From assembly GCA_050084515.1 (NCBI GenBank), contig CM114274.1, positions 6,758,001 to 6,822,000 on the forward strand: a stretch of 64,000 nt of DNA, written 5' to 3'. The translations under genes and the position numbers were made by a program. Within the stretch, counting starts at the first letter, position 1, and every line of letters begins with the position of its first letter. The notes below the pieces were generated by a model. It saw only the letters and a list, made by a program, of their open reading frames with translations, did no database searches and was not told the DNA's origin. Source of the stretch: Blasia pusilla (taxonomy: Eukaryota; Marchantiophyta; Marchantiopsida; Blasiales). Below are positions 49,951 through 59,927 of this stretch, one piece after another.

Positions 49951-50394
49951 GGAGTGGCTGAGCAGCGTCATATGAGATTGCGACAGATCAGAGCGGTTGC
50001 GTTGGTGAGCCCCATGCCTATCGAGATGGTGGAGGCAGTGGCTGGGGGCGAGACCCGAGGAGATCTACGCACCAGGGGAGATCGGGAGAGACACCCTTGG
50101 ACTTCTTGGGATGTTTTGCAGGTATGCCAAGAGATGATAGCCACAACATCGAGCGTGGTTTCAGGCACTGCACGTGGAGAAGATCAGAGTTTGCAGTTGG
50201 CTGTAGGAGAGCGGCCGAGTGTTGTTGTTCGAGACGGGGTTGCACCATAGTAACCACCGATACCCGCGCCGGAGAGTCCTACCGTAGTCACGATAGAGAC
50301 TTGGGAGCCAGATATGGGCCCTTAGTTGACAAGAGGAGAGCGGCGCTGAATACATCAGTTCCTCAGGAGTTATAGGAGCTGCTTTGCATTTAGC
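49951..50394 (+). other. Linker between methyltransferase and RT, inner element
   Basis: Open in the methyltransferase frame to the TAG at 50248-50250. The sequence is conserved in the outer element, where it is duplicated. It contains HPWTSWDVLQVCQEMIATTS and no known domain. Confidence 0.5.
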
Positions 50395-51125
50395 ATGGAG
50401 GATTTCGGTACGTTGAAGGGACCGGGGATCCGTATTGAGTTGTCAAGTAATATGCCGATCTTCCGACGATCCTACAGGTACAGTAATATGGAGGGGGCTC
50501 TGATTCAGAGTAGGAGCCAGGACTTGGTCGGAGCAGGACTAGTGGAGATGTCGCATGGGGAGTATGGATTTGCCACTATCATGCCCGCCAAGAAGGATGT
50601 GCATGGCAATTGGACGGATAGGCGGATGTGTGGGGATTACCGACCTATCAATCGGCAGACAAAGTCCGATAGGTATGCCATGCCCACCCTTGAGGAGATC
50701 TTTGATGCGATTGGTCACGCAAAGATCTTCAATTCTTTGGATTTGCGAGCTGAATACCATTAGCTGCCTATGAGATTGGAGGACAGGCAGAAGACGGCAT
50801 TTTGGGGCATCGATCCTCATGGGAAGGATTGTTTGTAATAGTGGCGGTTCTTACCATTTGGGTTAAAGAACGCCCCGGCTGAGTTTCAGAGGGTCATGGA
50901 TAGGATCTTGGCTGGTGTGGATTTTTCTTGGTGTTATATTGATGACATCGTAGTCTTTAGCGCCACGGTTGAGGAGCATGAGCGACTTCTAGAGGAGGTG
51001 TTTCGACAATTGCAATTACATGGGCTGAAGCTACATCCAGGCAAGTGCAAGTTCTTCTGCGATCAGATTGAGTACTTGGGTCATACGATATACCAGGGGG
51101 CCTTGGTGTTCAGCAGACGAAGGTA
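50395..51125 (+). pseudogene. Reverse transcriptase, inner gypsy element
   Basis: RT of Ty3/gypsy type: GPGIRIELSSNMPIFRR, KKDVHGNWTDRRMCGDYRPI, IFNSLDLRAEYH, LPFGLKNAPAEFQRVMDRIL, and the active site YIDD at 50935-50946. Next comes VFSATVEEHERLLEEVFRQL and CKFFCDQIEYLGHTI. Stops occur at 50761 and near 50836, and a frameshift near 51110-51125 leads into RNase H. Confidence 0.92.
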
Positions 51126-52112
51126 GAGGCTATCTCACGCATTCCACGCCCTACAGATGTGAGCGGTGTTCGCGCATTCATGGGATTGGCGAACTTCTAT
51201 CGGCGATACGTCAAGGGATTCAGTTCGATTGCAAAGCCGCTGACCTTGCTAACCAAGGTGGATCACGAGTGGCACTGGGGGCATGAGCAAGAGCGAGCAT
51301 TTCAGTTGCTCAAGGACAGGTTGACGTCCGCGCCCATCTTGAGGAGACCGATCAAGGGGCATCCTTTCCAGTTGCACACAGATTGGAGCATGTTGGGGCT
51401 TGGAGTGACGCTCACCCAACATGATGATGAGGGTAGAGAGTTCGTGGTGGGTTACGCTAGCCGCTCGAACAACGCTGCAGAGGCAAAGTACAGCTTGTAT
51501 AAGGGTGAGTGCTTGGCTGCGGTGTGGCCTGTCACGCATTTCAGGTGTTACTTATTCGGCAATCCCTTTACCATCATCATGGATCATCAACCACTGAAGT
51601 GGTTGACGGAGTCCGACAAGCTTACAGGGAAGCTTGTGAGATGGGCTCTGTTGTTGCAGGAGTATGATTTTCACGTGGTACATAGACCTGGGACGCTCAA
51701 CCATGATGCAAATGGGTTGAGTCGTAACCCATGCCCGAGTCAACGAGATGCGATTGGAGCTCGATGGCATGGAGAGAGTGATGAGGAGTCGGTGCCAAGA
51801 TGGCACGCGTCAGCCTATTTAGGCATGTTGGTTATGGAGAGCCAGAGTGTGGAGACTTCGATGGCGAGGTCTAGTGGAGAGTCCTTGGTTCCCGAGGCCA
51901 ATGAGGAGATGACAGGTGGCCAAGATATTCATGATGATGGAGTAGTCTTGGAGTACCTTCGTACTGGCAGCGTTGCGAGCACCGTGGATGCTAGAGAGCG
52001 GGATCAGATCCTACAGCGGGCCAAACGGTTCCATTGGGAGGGGACACATGTTTTGAGAGTTTGGGAGGATGGCAGAGTACGCATAGTGCCACATCCTTGG
52101 CAGAGAGCATGA
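51126..52112 (+). pseudogene. RNase H domain and connector, inner gypsy element
   Basis: The 317-codon frame from 51159 is the longest intact part. It shows GLANFYRRYVKGFSSIAKPL (RT thumb), then RNase H with LHTDWSMLGLGVTLTQHD, KGECLAAVW and IIMDHQPLKWL carrying the usual acidic residues. The end of the tether is VVHRPGTLNHDANGLSR. A long acidic connector follows, ending at TGA 52110. Confidence 0.9.
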
Positions 52113-53365
52113 CTAGTGCAGCATGCCCACGAGGAGTTGGGTCACTTTGGGGTGAAGCGGACGTACAGCTTGCTCCAGATTCAATATTGGTGGCGAGGCA
52201 TGTAGACTGACATTCAACAATTTGTTGCCAGGTGCATGGTGTGTAATCGGGTCCGAGCATCGTTCAATGCTCTGACTCCACAATTGCATCCATTACCGAT
52301 CATGGGCTTAGGGTATAGATGGAGTTTGGATTTTGCAGGACCTTTGCCTTTGACGGAGCGTCACAGTCGTTATGTGTTGGTGATGATCGAGCACTTCTCG
52401 AAGTGGATCGAGTTGGTTGCATTGCCTGACAAAGCGAGTGAGGGAGTAGCTTATGACTTCCTTGACAAAGTGTTGAGTCATTATGGCGCACCGGCTGAGG
52501 TGTTGATAGACCAGGGTACCGAGTTTCGCGATGAGTTCCAGACCTTGTGTGATCAGGCGCTCATCGACCATCGTACGACTTCGCGAGATCATCCCGAGGC
52601 GGATGGATTAGCGGAGAGAGTTGTGCAGACGGTGAAGAGGGGTTTACGCAAGTATGGCTTGCAAAGAGGTCACCGAGGAGATTGGGACCTCCGGTTGCCC
52701 TGGTTAGCGATGGGATACAAATGTAGCAGCCGACATCCTTAGTGTATTTTTCACCGTACTTGCTACTTTATGGCCGAGAGCCAAATTTACCTGCGGCCAT
52801 TCGTCGAGATGTTGGTGAGGTGGTGGACCTTGATGACCCATATGTATGGATGCGAGCATGTTCTTAGAGGGCTGAGTTGTTTCGGAGAGTGATGCCCATG
52901 GCGTTCGAGAACTTGGCGATTGCGCAACATCGGGATACGTTGAGGTATGCGACTATTCGGGGTGGTGGTTATCGACCAACTATCCGGAGGTTTCTTCAAG
53001 GAGATTATGTCTACTTGTAGCAGACGGCACCGACGACGTTGGATGTGACTGCAGGGCGCACTATCTTGAGAGTGCGTGACGTTTTGCCATCCGGTGTTCT
53101 CTTGCTGGAGGGACGCGATGGTATGGTATGGAAGGACCATGTGCGTAATAATGTACCATGTCACCTTCCTAACATTGATGGTACAGTGGATCCGAGCTTA
53201 GCAGTAGTTCCTGCAGGCTTGCATTGTATGCTGTGTGGTTCTGCACGTGGTGCCACCACGATGCTAGTCTGTGATGGTTGTTCGAGAGGTTGGCATATGG
53301 CATGTCTTATGCCACCTCTCACTAGGGTTCCTCGGGGACGATGGATGTGTCCCAAATGTACATAG
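52113..53365 (+). pseudogene. Integrase with C-terminal PHD finger, inner gypsy element
   Basis: Zinc-binding HHCC region (HAHEELGHFGVKRT ... ARCMVCNRVR). Catalytic core: D in WSLDFAGPLP (52329), D in VLIDQGTEF (52509), E in LAERVVQTVK (52614). A frameshift near 52740 precedes LLYGREPNLPAAI, a GPY-like C-terminal region (GDYVYL...VWKDHVRNN) and a PHD finger at 53225-53362. Its zinc ligands are CMLC, VCDGC, WHMAC and MCPKC (C4HC3). TAG at 53363. PHD fingers usually read histone H3 tails, so the domain may steer integration or tether the complex; that is inference. Stops lie at 52204 and elsewhere. Confidence 0.9.
53225..53362 (+). other. PHD finger domain at the pol C-terminus
   Basis: C4HC3 pattern: CMLC, then CDGC 15 residues on, WH, C three residues later, and CPKC at the end. 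MLVCDGCSRGWHMACL is the classic PHD core. Present at the same place in the outer copy (56457-56594) and, decayed, in the minus-strand copy (26665-26799). Confidence 0.88.
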
Positions 53366-53551
53366 AAGAGATATTAGATAGGTTTCAATCCTGACTTTTT
53401 CTCTGACATGGATGAGAGGAAGGCAACTAACGATGGGGCCACATGAGCACCCGACCTTCTTGCTCTTAGCGTATGAGAGATGTATGTCATGGTAGGTAGG
53501 GATAGATGGCTATATGGAGTTAGAGGGACCTAACCACCACCTAGGGGATGA
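53366..53551 (+). other. 3' non-coding internal region of the inner element
   Basis: Follows the pol stop codon and is conserved in the outer copy (56598-56778). No open frame and no clear polypurine tract next to the 3' LTR. Confidence 0.5.
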
Positions 53552-53682
53552 TTGGAGATATTTGGTACTTCTTGTCTCGTTGTTTGGATGCCATGAGTTA
53601 GCATGGGATCGTGCGTGTTTTGTGTGTGTGTGTTTGGTGACAACGATGTATATTATGTTGTGATGTGTATGCACACAATAAC
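53552..53682 (+). repeat. Segment X: internal duplicate of the LTR 3' terminal part
   Basis: Starts TTGGAGATATTTGGTACTTC. It is highly similar to 54199-54324, the end of the 3' LTR, and lies immediately upstream of the 3' LTR start. The same X-LTR arrangement is found in the outer element (56779-56906 and 57406-57532). Confidence 0.8.
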
Positions 53683-54324
53683 TGTCACGTCCTTTTTGAT
53701 AGATTGGTGAGATCTAGTAGAGCGTCTTCATGAGTAGTGGAGGACAGGCCTAAGAGGTTGAGGATGAGCGGCTGAGGCCTTGGGAAACGTGAGAGAGCAG
53801 GTTTTCCCTTCGTTTTGGCTCATTTGGAGCCATATTGAGGAACTTACTATTTTAGGTAAGTACCATTTTGAGTATATGATCGACTTTCTATTTTTGATAA
53901 GTGGCCCTTGACCTCCTACATCAGGTCAAGAGCCAAGGAGGTGACTTGGGAGAATAGGTTACCATGGAGAGAGCTTGGGAGAGGGGAGGGGTATATATCC
54001 CAAGGAGAGAGAGCTTGAGAGCTCATTCTCTCTTTGTTGAACCTCTTGGCATGAGGCGGCGGAACTATGGTCCCTTGCCTTGTGAGTGTAACCCAAGCCT
54101 CTTATTAGGAGAGTGGGTTTGGTTTGACATGAGAGAGAGTGCACACCTTTGAGAGTTTTGGTGTGAGATTGTGTAGAGAGAGATTAGATCTTACTTTATT
54201 GGAGATATTTGGTACTTCTTGTCTCATTGTTTGGATGCCATGAGTTAGCATGGGATCGTGGGTGTTTGTGTGTGTGTTCGGTGACAATGATGTATGTTGT
54301 GTAGCGATGTGAATGCGCACGACA
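53683..54324 (+). repeat. 3' LTR of the inner element (642 bp)
   Basis: TGTCACGTC...GCGCACGACA, with perfect TGTC/GACA terminal inverted bases and followed by the TATA target duplication. TATA box at 53992-53998. The last 126 bp have no counterpart at the 5' LTR. Confidence 0.85.
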
Positions 54325-54328
54325 TATA
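54325..54328. repeat. Target-site duplication (TATA), right copy
   Basis: Pairs with 44006-44009. Outer RT sequence (CTAGGCAAGTGCAAG) continues right after it. Confidence 0.8.
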
Positions 54329-55312
54329 TCTAGGCAAGTGCAAGTTCTTCTATGACCAGATTGAGCACCTAGATCATACGATATACCCAAGGGGCCTTGG
54401 TGTGCAATAGATAAAGGTAGAGGCTATTTCACGCATTCTACGTCCTAGAGATGTGAGTCGAGTTCGTGCATTCGTGAGATTGGCGAACTTTATCGACGAT
54501 ACGTGAAGGGTTTGAGTTTGATTGCAAAGCCGTTGCACTTACTAACCAAGGTGGATCAGGAGTGGTACTGGGGGGATAAGCAAGAGAGAGCATTTTAGTT
54601 GCTCAAGGATAGATTGATGTCCGTGCCCATATTGAGGAGACCGATCAAAGGGCGTCCCTTCCATTTGCATACTGATTGGAGCATGTTGGGGCTTGGAGCC
54701 GTGCTGACCCTACATGAAGATGATGGTAGAGAGTTCATGGTGGCTTGCCCTATTCGCTCGAACAACGTTGCAGAGGCGAAGTATAGCTCGTATGTGGGTG
54801 AGTGCTTGGCTGCGAAGTGGAATGTCGCATATTTCAAGTGTTATCTATTCGACAACCACTTTACCATCATTACTGATCATCAGCCACTTAATTGGTTGAT
54901 GGAGTCCGACAAGCTTTTAGGGAAGCTTGCGAGATGGCCCCTTTTCTTGCAAGAGTATGACTTCAAGGTGGTGCATAGACCTGGTACGCTCAACCAAGAT
55001 GCAGATGGTTTGAGCCGTAATCCATGCCTGAGTCAGCGAGATGCGAGTGGTACTCGTTGGCATGGAGAGAGTGATGAGGAGTTGGTACCAGGATGACACG
55101 CGTCAGCCTATTTGGGCTTGTTGGCTATGGAGAGCCAGATTGCTGAGACTTCGATGGCGAGGTCTGATGGAGAGTCCTTAGATCGAGAGGTCGGTGAGGA
55201 GACGACATATGGCCAAGACATTCCCGACGATGGAGTATTCTTGGAGTACCTTCGTATTGGCAGCGTCGTGAGCATAGTGGATGCTAGAGAGCGGGATTGG
55301 ATCCTACAGTGA
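54329..55312 (+). pseudogene. RT C-terminus and RNase H, outer gypsy element
   Basis: CKFFYDQIEHL-like RT end, then RNase H in the 165-codon frame 54599-55096: LHTDWSMLGLGAVLTLHE, VGECLAAKW, IITDHQPLNWL, and VVHRPGTLNQDADGLSR. Stops occur at 54596 and 55094; the acidic connector follows at 55112-55312. Confidence 0.85.
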
Positions 55313-55399
55313 GCCTGACGGTTCCGGTAGGAGGGGATACATGTGTTGCACATTTGGGAGGACGGTAGAGTACGTGTAGTGCCTCATCCTTCACAGAGA

Positions 55400-56597
55400 G
55401 CATGTTTGATGCGTCATGCCCATGAGAAGTTGGGTCATTGACGTTCAACAGTTTGTTTCCAGGTGCATGGTGTTTGATCGAATCTGAGCATCGTTCAATG
55501 CTCTCACTCCACACTTGCATCCAATTGCGATCATGGATTTAGGTTATAGATGGAGTTTGGATTTTGCAGGACCTTTGCCGTTGACGGAGCGTCATAGTCG
55601 CTATATGTTGGTGATGGTCGAGCACTTCTCGAAGTGGATAGAGTTGGTTGCATTGCCTGACAATGCGAGTGAGGGAGTAGCGTATGCCTTCCTAGATTGA
55701 GTGTCGAGTAATTACGGTGCACCAGGTGAGGTGTTAACACACCATGGTACAGAGTTTCGCTGGGAGTTTAAGGTCTTGTGTAATCAGGCGCTGATCGACC
55801 ACCGCATCAGTTCGCGAGATCATCTTGAGGCGGATGGACTAGCGGAGAGGGTTGTGCAGACGGTGAAGAGAGGATTGCGTAAGTATGGCTTGCAAAGAAG
55901 TCATCTAGGAGATTGGGACCTCGAGTTGCCGTGGTTGGCGATGGGATATAGATTTAGTAGGTAGACAACTTTAGCGTCTTTCTCAACGTACTTGCTACTT
56001 TATGGCCGAGAGCCAAATTTACCTACGGCCATTGGTCGAGATGTTGGTGAGGTGTTGAACCTTGATGACCCAGATGTATGGATGCGAGCATGTTCTGAGA
56101 GGGCTGAGTTGTTTCGGAGAGTGATGCCCATGGCGTTTGAGAACTTGGCGATTGCGCAACATCATGATACGTTGAGGTATGCGATTATTCGGGGAGGTGG
56201 TTATCGACCTACCATCCGGAGGTATCATATGGGAGACTATGTCTTCTTGCAGCAGACGGCACCCACGACCTTGGATGTGAGTGTTGGGCGCACTATCTTG
56301 AGAGCGCGTGAGATTTTGCCATCTGATGTTCTCTTATTGGAGGGACTCAATGATATGGTTTAGAAGGACCATGTGTGTAACTGTGCACCATGTCACCTTC
56401 TCAACATTGATGCTACAGTTGATCCGAGCTAAGCAATAGTTCGTGCAGGCTTACGATGTATATTCTGTGGTCCCGCCCGTGGTGCATCCACTATGCTAGT
56501 ATGTGATGGGTGTTCAAGAGGATGGCATATGGCATGTTTGACGCCACCTCTCACTAGGGTTCCTCAGGGACGATGGATGTGTCCCAAATGTACCTAG
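55400..56597 (+). pseudogene. Integrase with C-terminal PHD finger, outer gypsy element
   Basis: Core, C-terminal region and PHD finger all read in one frame (55515 to the TAG at 56595-56597), with stops at 55698, 55962, 56361 and 56431. This supports a single polyprotein fusion. Part of the HHCC zinc region (about 65 bp near 55440) is deleted. The second catalytic Asp is His (55740-55742, in the motif before HGTEF). LLYGREPNLPTAI and GDYVFLQQTAPTTLDV match the inner copy. The PHD finger (56457-56594) keeps all eight zinc ligands (CIFC, VCDGC, WHMAC, MCPKC). Confidence 0.88.
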
Positions 56598-56906
56598 AGT
56601 AGATAGTTCTAGATTCCGACTTGTGTCTATAACATGGATGACAAGAAGGCGACTAACGATGGGATCATATGAGCACCCGGCCTTTTTGCTCTTAGCGTCA
56701 TCAAGATGTATGTCATAGTAGATAGGGATAGATGATTATCTAGAGTTAGAGGGACCTAACCACCTGCTAGGGGGGCGATTGGAGATATTTTGGTACTTCT
56801 CGGCTTTGTGTTTGGGTGCCATGGGTCAGCATGGGATCGTGCGTGTTTGTGTGTGTGTTCAGTGACAACGATATATGTTGTGTAGCGATGTGTATGCCAC
56901 CACAAC

Positions 56907-57532
56907 TGTCATGTCTTTTAGGATAGATCGGTGAGATCTAGTAGAACGCCTTCGCGAGCAGTGGAGGACACGCTCAAGAGGTCGAGGATGATGTGCTGAG
57001 GCCCAAGGAAACTTGAGAGAGCAGGTTTTCCCTTCGTTTCGACTCAATTGGAACAATATGGAAGAACTTACTATTTTTAGTATATGGTCGACTTTCTATT
57101 TTGGGAAGTGGACCTTGACCTCCTACATGATGTCAAGAGCCAAGGAGGTGACTTGGGAGCATAGGTTACCATTGAGAGAGCTTGGGAGAGGGGGAGGGAT
57201 ATACGTCAAGGAGAGAGAGTTGAGAGCTCATTCTCTCTTTGTTGAACCTCTTGACACGAGGCGGCGGAACTATGATCCTTTTCCTTGTGAGTGTTACCCA
57301 AGCCTCTCATTAGGAGAATGAGTTTGGTTTGACATTGAAAGAGACATGTGAGAGTGCACATATGTGAGAGCTATGGTGTTGTGAGAGAGATTGGCCTTAT
57401 TTTAATTGGAGATATTTTGGTACTTCTCGCATATGTGTTTGGGTGCTATGAGTTAGCATGAAATCGTGCGTGTTTGTATGTGTGTTCGATGACAACGATG
57501 GATGTTGTGTAACAATGTGTATATGCACGATA
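56907..57532 (+). repeat. 3' LTR of the outer element
   Basis: TGTCATGTC...GCACGATA, about 626 bp. It aligns with the inner 3' LTR along its whole length, including the terminal segment (57406-57532). The terminal CA has become TA. The flanking AT-rich sequence from 57533 is not element-like. Confidence 0.8.
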
Positions 57533-58860
57533 AAATTGAAGAATAAATACAATTCAATTTTTTTTTGAAATTAAAAATATTTAGAAGAGTTTTTTATTAC
57601 TGAAAAGTGAATTATTATTTTTTCTTAAAATTTTAAAAATGAAAATTTGATGTTAATTTTGAATTAAAAAATAAAAATAAAATTGTACCATATTCGCACA
57701 AGTAATATGTAAAAGGATTTGTGAAATCTATGTTCCTGGTATTTTAGGGTTTTTCTTAAGTCGAGAATCTTTTTGGCTGAATTGCCAAATGACAAGGTAA
57801 GAACTTGCAAAATGAAAAGATACTTTTCAATGATAATAAAAACGTAAAAATATGGAACACGAATTTATAACACGTGCCAATGAACAAACGTGGCCTAACA
57901 CGATTGGAATATTACTGAGAGTGACAATTAACGAACCGCATGATAGTAAATAATAACAACACGCTCATTGCTGAAGGAGCGGTGCCCATTACGGCCCAAC
58001 TTGGATCGCGGAGTGGTTCAGAACTTCAGCGTTGGGAGTGTGGTAAGTGAGTTGATTTGTTTGACATAATGAACTTCCAGAAGCTAACGAAAGTAAGAGA
58101 TGTGACTCATGTGAGTCTGAGATTCTCATCGCGACTGCGGAGGCCCAGTGTGGAAGGCACCTGATCGGACGGTCACATCTGGTCCGGCCCGATCCGGCCG
58201 TCGAATTCTATCGGACCGTACGGCAAATCGCTACTATAGGCACGTTCGCCGGGAGGTGGGGCAGGTATCTGCTGCTTCGGGTTCGGGTTAGGGCCGTCGC
58301 CAACACATAAGCAATTTAGGGCAGGGGACGGAGTAGATTCTGGTCCCCCGAAGACACGGTTTCTCGAACTTAGCGCCACGGAGTCACGGACCATCGCTGC
58401 ACCCGTCTACGTGTCGGCGGAGGTGCGGAATGGAGGGATATGGGGCATGATGGATACACGGTCAGCATCCATGCGGTAATCTCTACGGTCCGTTCCGGGA
58501 TCTGACGACTCTCGCGGGCACAGGTGGGGAGGGACCGTAGAGGTTACTGTACATTGTCTGAAAAAATTAAAGCAGAATATGCTTCCTAGACCGGGGAGTG
58601 ACAGACTGACGAGGGAGCGCCGATTGATCCCGCGGTGTGACCGATCGACCGCTTACAGCTACCGAATGTCGTTGTAGTTGTCATAATAATAACAAAACTC
58701 AGAAATTTAGGCCCGTAACCCCCATCGGCGTGAAATTAAATACCACGGCCCACCGGCAGGAGCCGGTCGCCGGACTTTCCTTCTCGGAATTGACTGTGGG
58801 ATGGAAGCCGCGCGAGTAAACCGCGACACTCCCGTCTTGTAAGATCTGAAATCTGATAGG
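57533..58860. other. Intergenic DNA upstream of the patatin-like gene
   Basis: AT-rich to about 57950, then GC-rich. The GC-rich part (58130-58820) has short palindromic CCGG/GGCC-rich stretches, such as GGTCCGGCCCGATCCGGCCG-type sequence near 58170. No gene is supported. Confidence 0.45.
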
Positions 58861-59927
58861 GTAAATGGTGGTGGGCGTGCGTTGGTTGAGGATCGGGCCC
58901 GCCCGTCAAGAAGAAGTGCTCTTTCGTCTCACTGCTTTGAGCTTCGCTGCGCTTCGGTTCCGTTCCTTACTGCATGAAACGAATTTCTCGGCTGCTGCGG
59001 CTGCGGCTGCTTTGGATTTGTTTGTCTTTGCTTGCGAAGGCACTTTGGGGCGCGAGGACGATTGTCCGTTGCGAGGGAGCTTCGCGGTGCGCAAGAATGA
59101 ATCCAGAAGCAGAGCTTCCGAATCTGTGAAATATTATGATTTTCAGGATTGAAAACAGTAGCTGGGCGTGTTCGCCAACGACGTCCACTCATTTGCCGTT
59201 GCGTCGGTTGTGGGAGCGGCCAGCGTGAGCAAGTGAATGCGAGAGAGAGAGAGAGAGTGAGTGTGGATTTTCAGTGAAGTGGTGGAGGAGTTGATTTTGG
59301 GATGAGGAAGGTTTCTTTTGGTGGAGAAGTAACCGTTTGTTCCGATTGGTCGAAACCGCGCTTCGCCGGAGGAGGAGTTCCAGTCGTAACGACAGTGAAT
59401 TGTGTGGATTGCCGAGGAGTTGGGATGTGGAGTTGGTGTGCTTTATGTTCCTCGTTATTTTGTACCGATCGGTGACGCTTTTCCATGCATAGCTAGTATT
59501 TTCGTGGGCTTGCGGAATTTACTCTTGATTCGCGGCCATACCATACCAGCCGGCGAGTGTATCCTTGGTTTTCACGACTCCAGTCTCGCGGAGCTAGGCC
59601 AGAGCAGACGCATTCATTGCTGCTGATCCGAATGGAGATCATGGCGGACGGAGCTGAATAGATTGGGTGTCATGGGAATACAGCTCATCTTTATTCCTCC
59701 ACAGAGCACTTCGTGTGCTTCGAAATCGACTCTCTCCGCTCTGAGCAGAATTCCCCGGTTGCCGAGCCCGTGTTATCTCAGGGCATCATGATCGCAGCAA
59801 GCGAATTGGTCCGTCGAGGGCCCATATGACGATCATCACCAGCTGATTTTGAGAGTCGCGTTAAATCGATCATTTCACCAAGGGCTCTCTGTGAAGCCAA
59901 GGACAGGGTAGGTAGGAAGCTGCAACG
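58861..59927 (+). promoter_or_regulatory. Probable promoter and long 5' UTR of the patatin-like gene
   Basis: GC-rich sequence with a GCTGCGGCT repeat near 58991-59012 and a GA run at 59241-59257, which is common in plant 5' UTRs. Several short open frames (for example 58865-59152, with an Ala run) could be upstream ORFs, but none has a domain and no splice link to the main frame is obvious. No clear TATA box was found. Confidence 0.4.

Larger units (their letters stand above)
44010..54324 (+). mobile_element. Inner Ty3/gypsy retrotransposon carrying methyltransferase and PHD-finger domains
   Basis: An element of 10.3 kb inserted in the RT gene of an older relative. It has TGTC...GACA ends and a TATA duplication. 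Order: 5' LTR (44010-44527), leader, Gag with zinc knuckles, protease, C5 methyltransferase-like domain, RT, RNase H, integrase, PHD finger, 3' LTR (53683-54324). By eye the two LTRs differ at about a dozen sites in their first 260 bp. That puts the insertion neither very young nor ancient. Stop codons and at least three frameshifts make it non-autonomous. A chromodomain, usual at the integrase C-terminus of chromoviruses, is absent; a PHD finger takes that place. Confidence 0.9.
54325..57532 (+). mobile_element. Outer Ty3/gypsy element, right part (RT end, RNase H, integrase, PHD, 3' LTR)
   Basis: Resumes exactly where the left part (to 44009) was interrupted. It contains the RT C-terminus, RNase H, integrase, PHD finger, the 3' non-coding region, segment X and a 3' LTR. 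It is more diverged from the inner element than the inner LTRs are from each other, consistent with being the older host of the nest. Confidence 0.85.

Noticed and set aside
48859-50250. Methyltransferase frame as a host DRM-type gene or gene fragment captured by chance
   Set aside because: It lies between protease and RT in the element's own strand, and the same block is at the same place in the outer copy. It is part of the element.
52308-52592. Minus-strand open frames over the inner integrase and RT
   Set aside because: Shadows of the pol frame; they share no motif with any family.
53039-53365. PHD finger as a separate host PHD gene
   Set aside because: In the outer copy integrase core, linker and PHD share one frame, and three copies have it in the same place.
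54199-54324. Segment X at the end of the 3' LTR as host flanking DNA
   Set aside because: The TATA duplication lies after it, the end is GACA matching the TGTC start, and the outer LTR ends with the same segment.
58865-59152. 95-codon frame with an Ala run upstream of the patatin-like gene
   Set aside because: The Ala run comes from a GCT/GCG repeat. There is no domain and no splice link, so it is likely 5' UTR.
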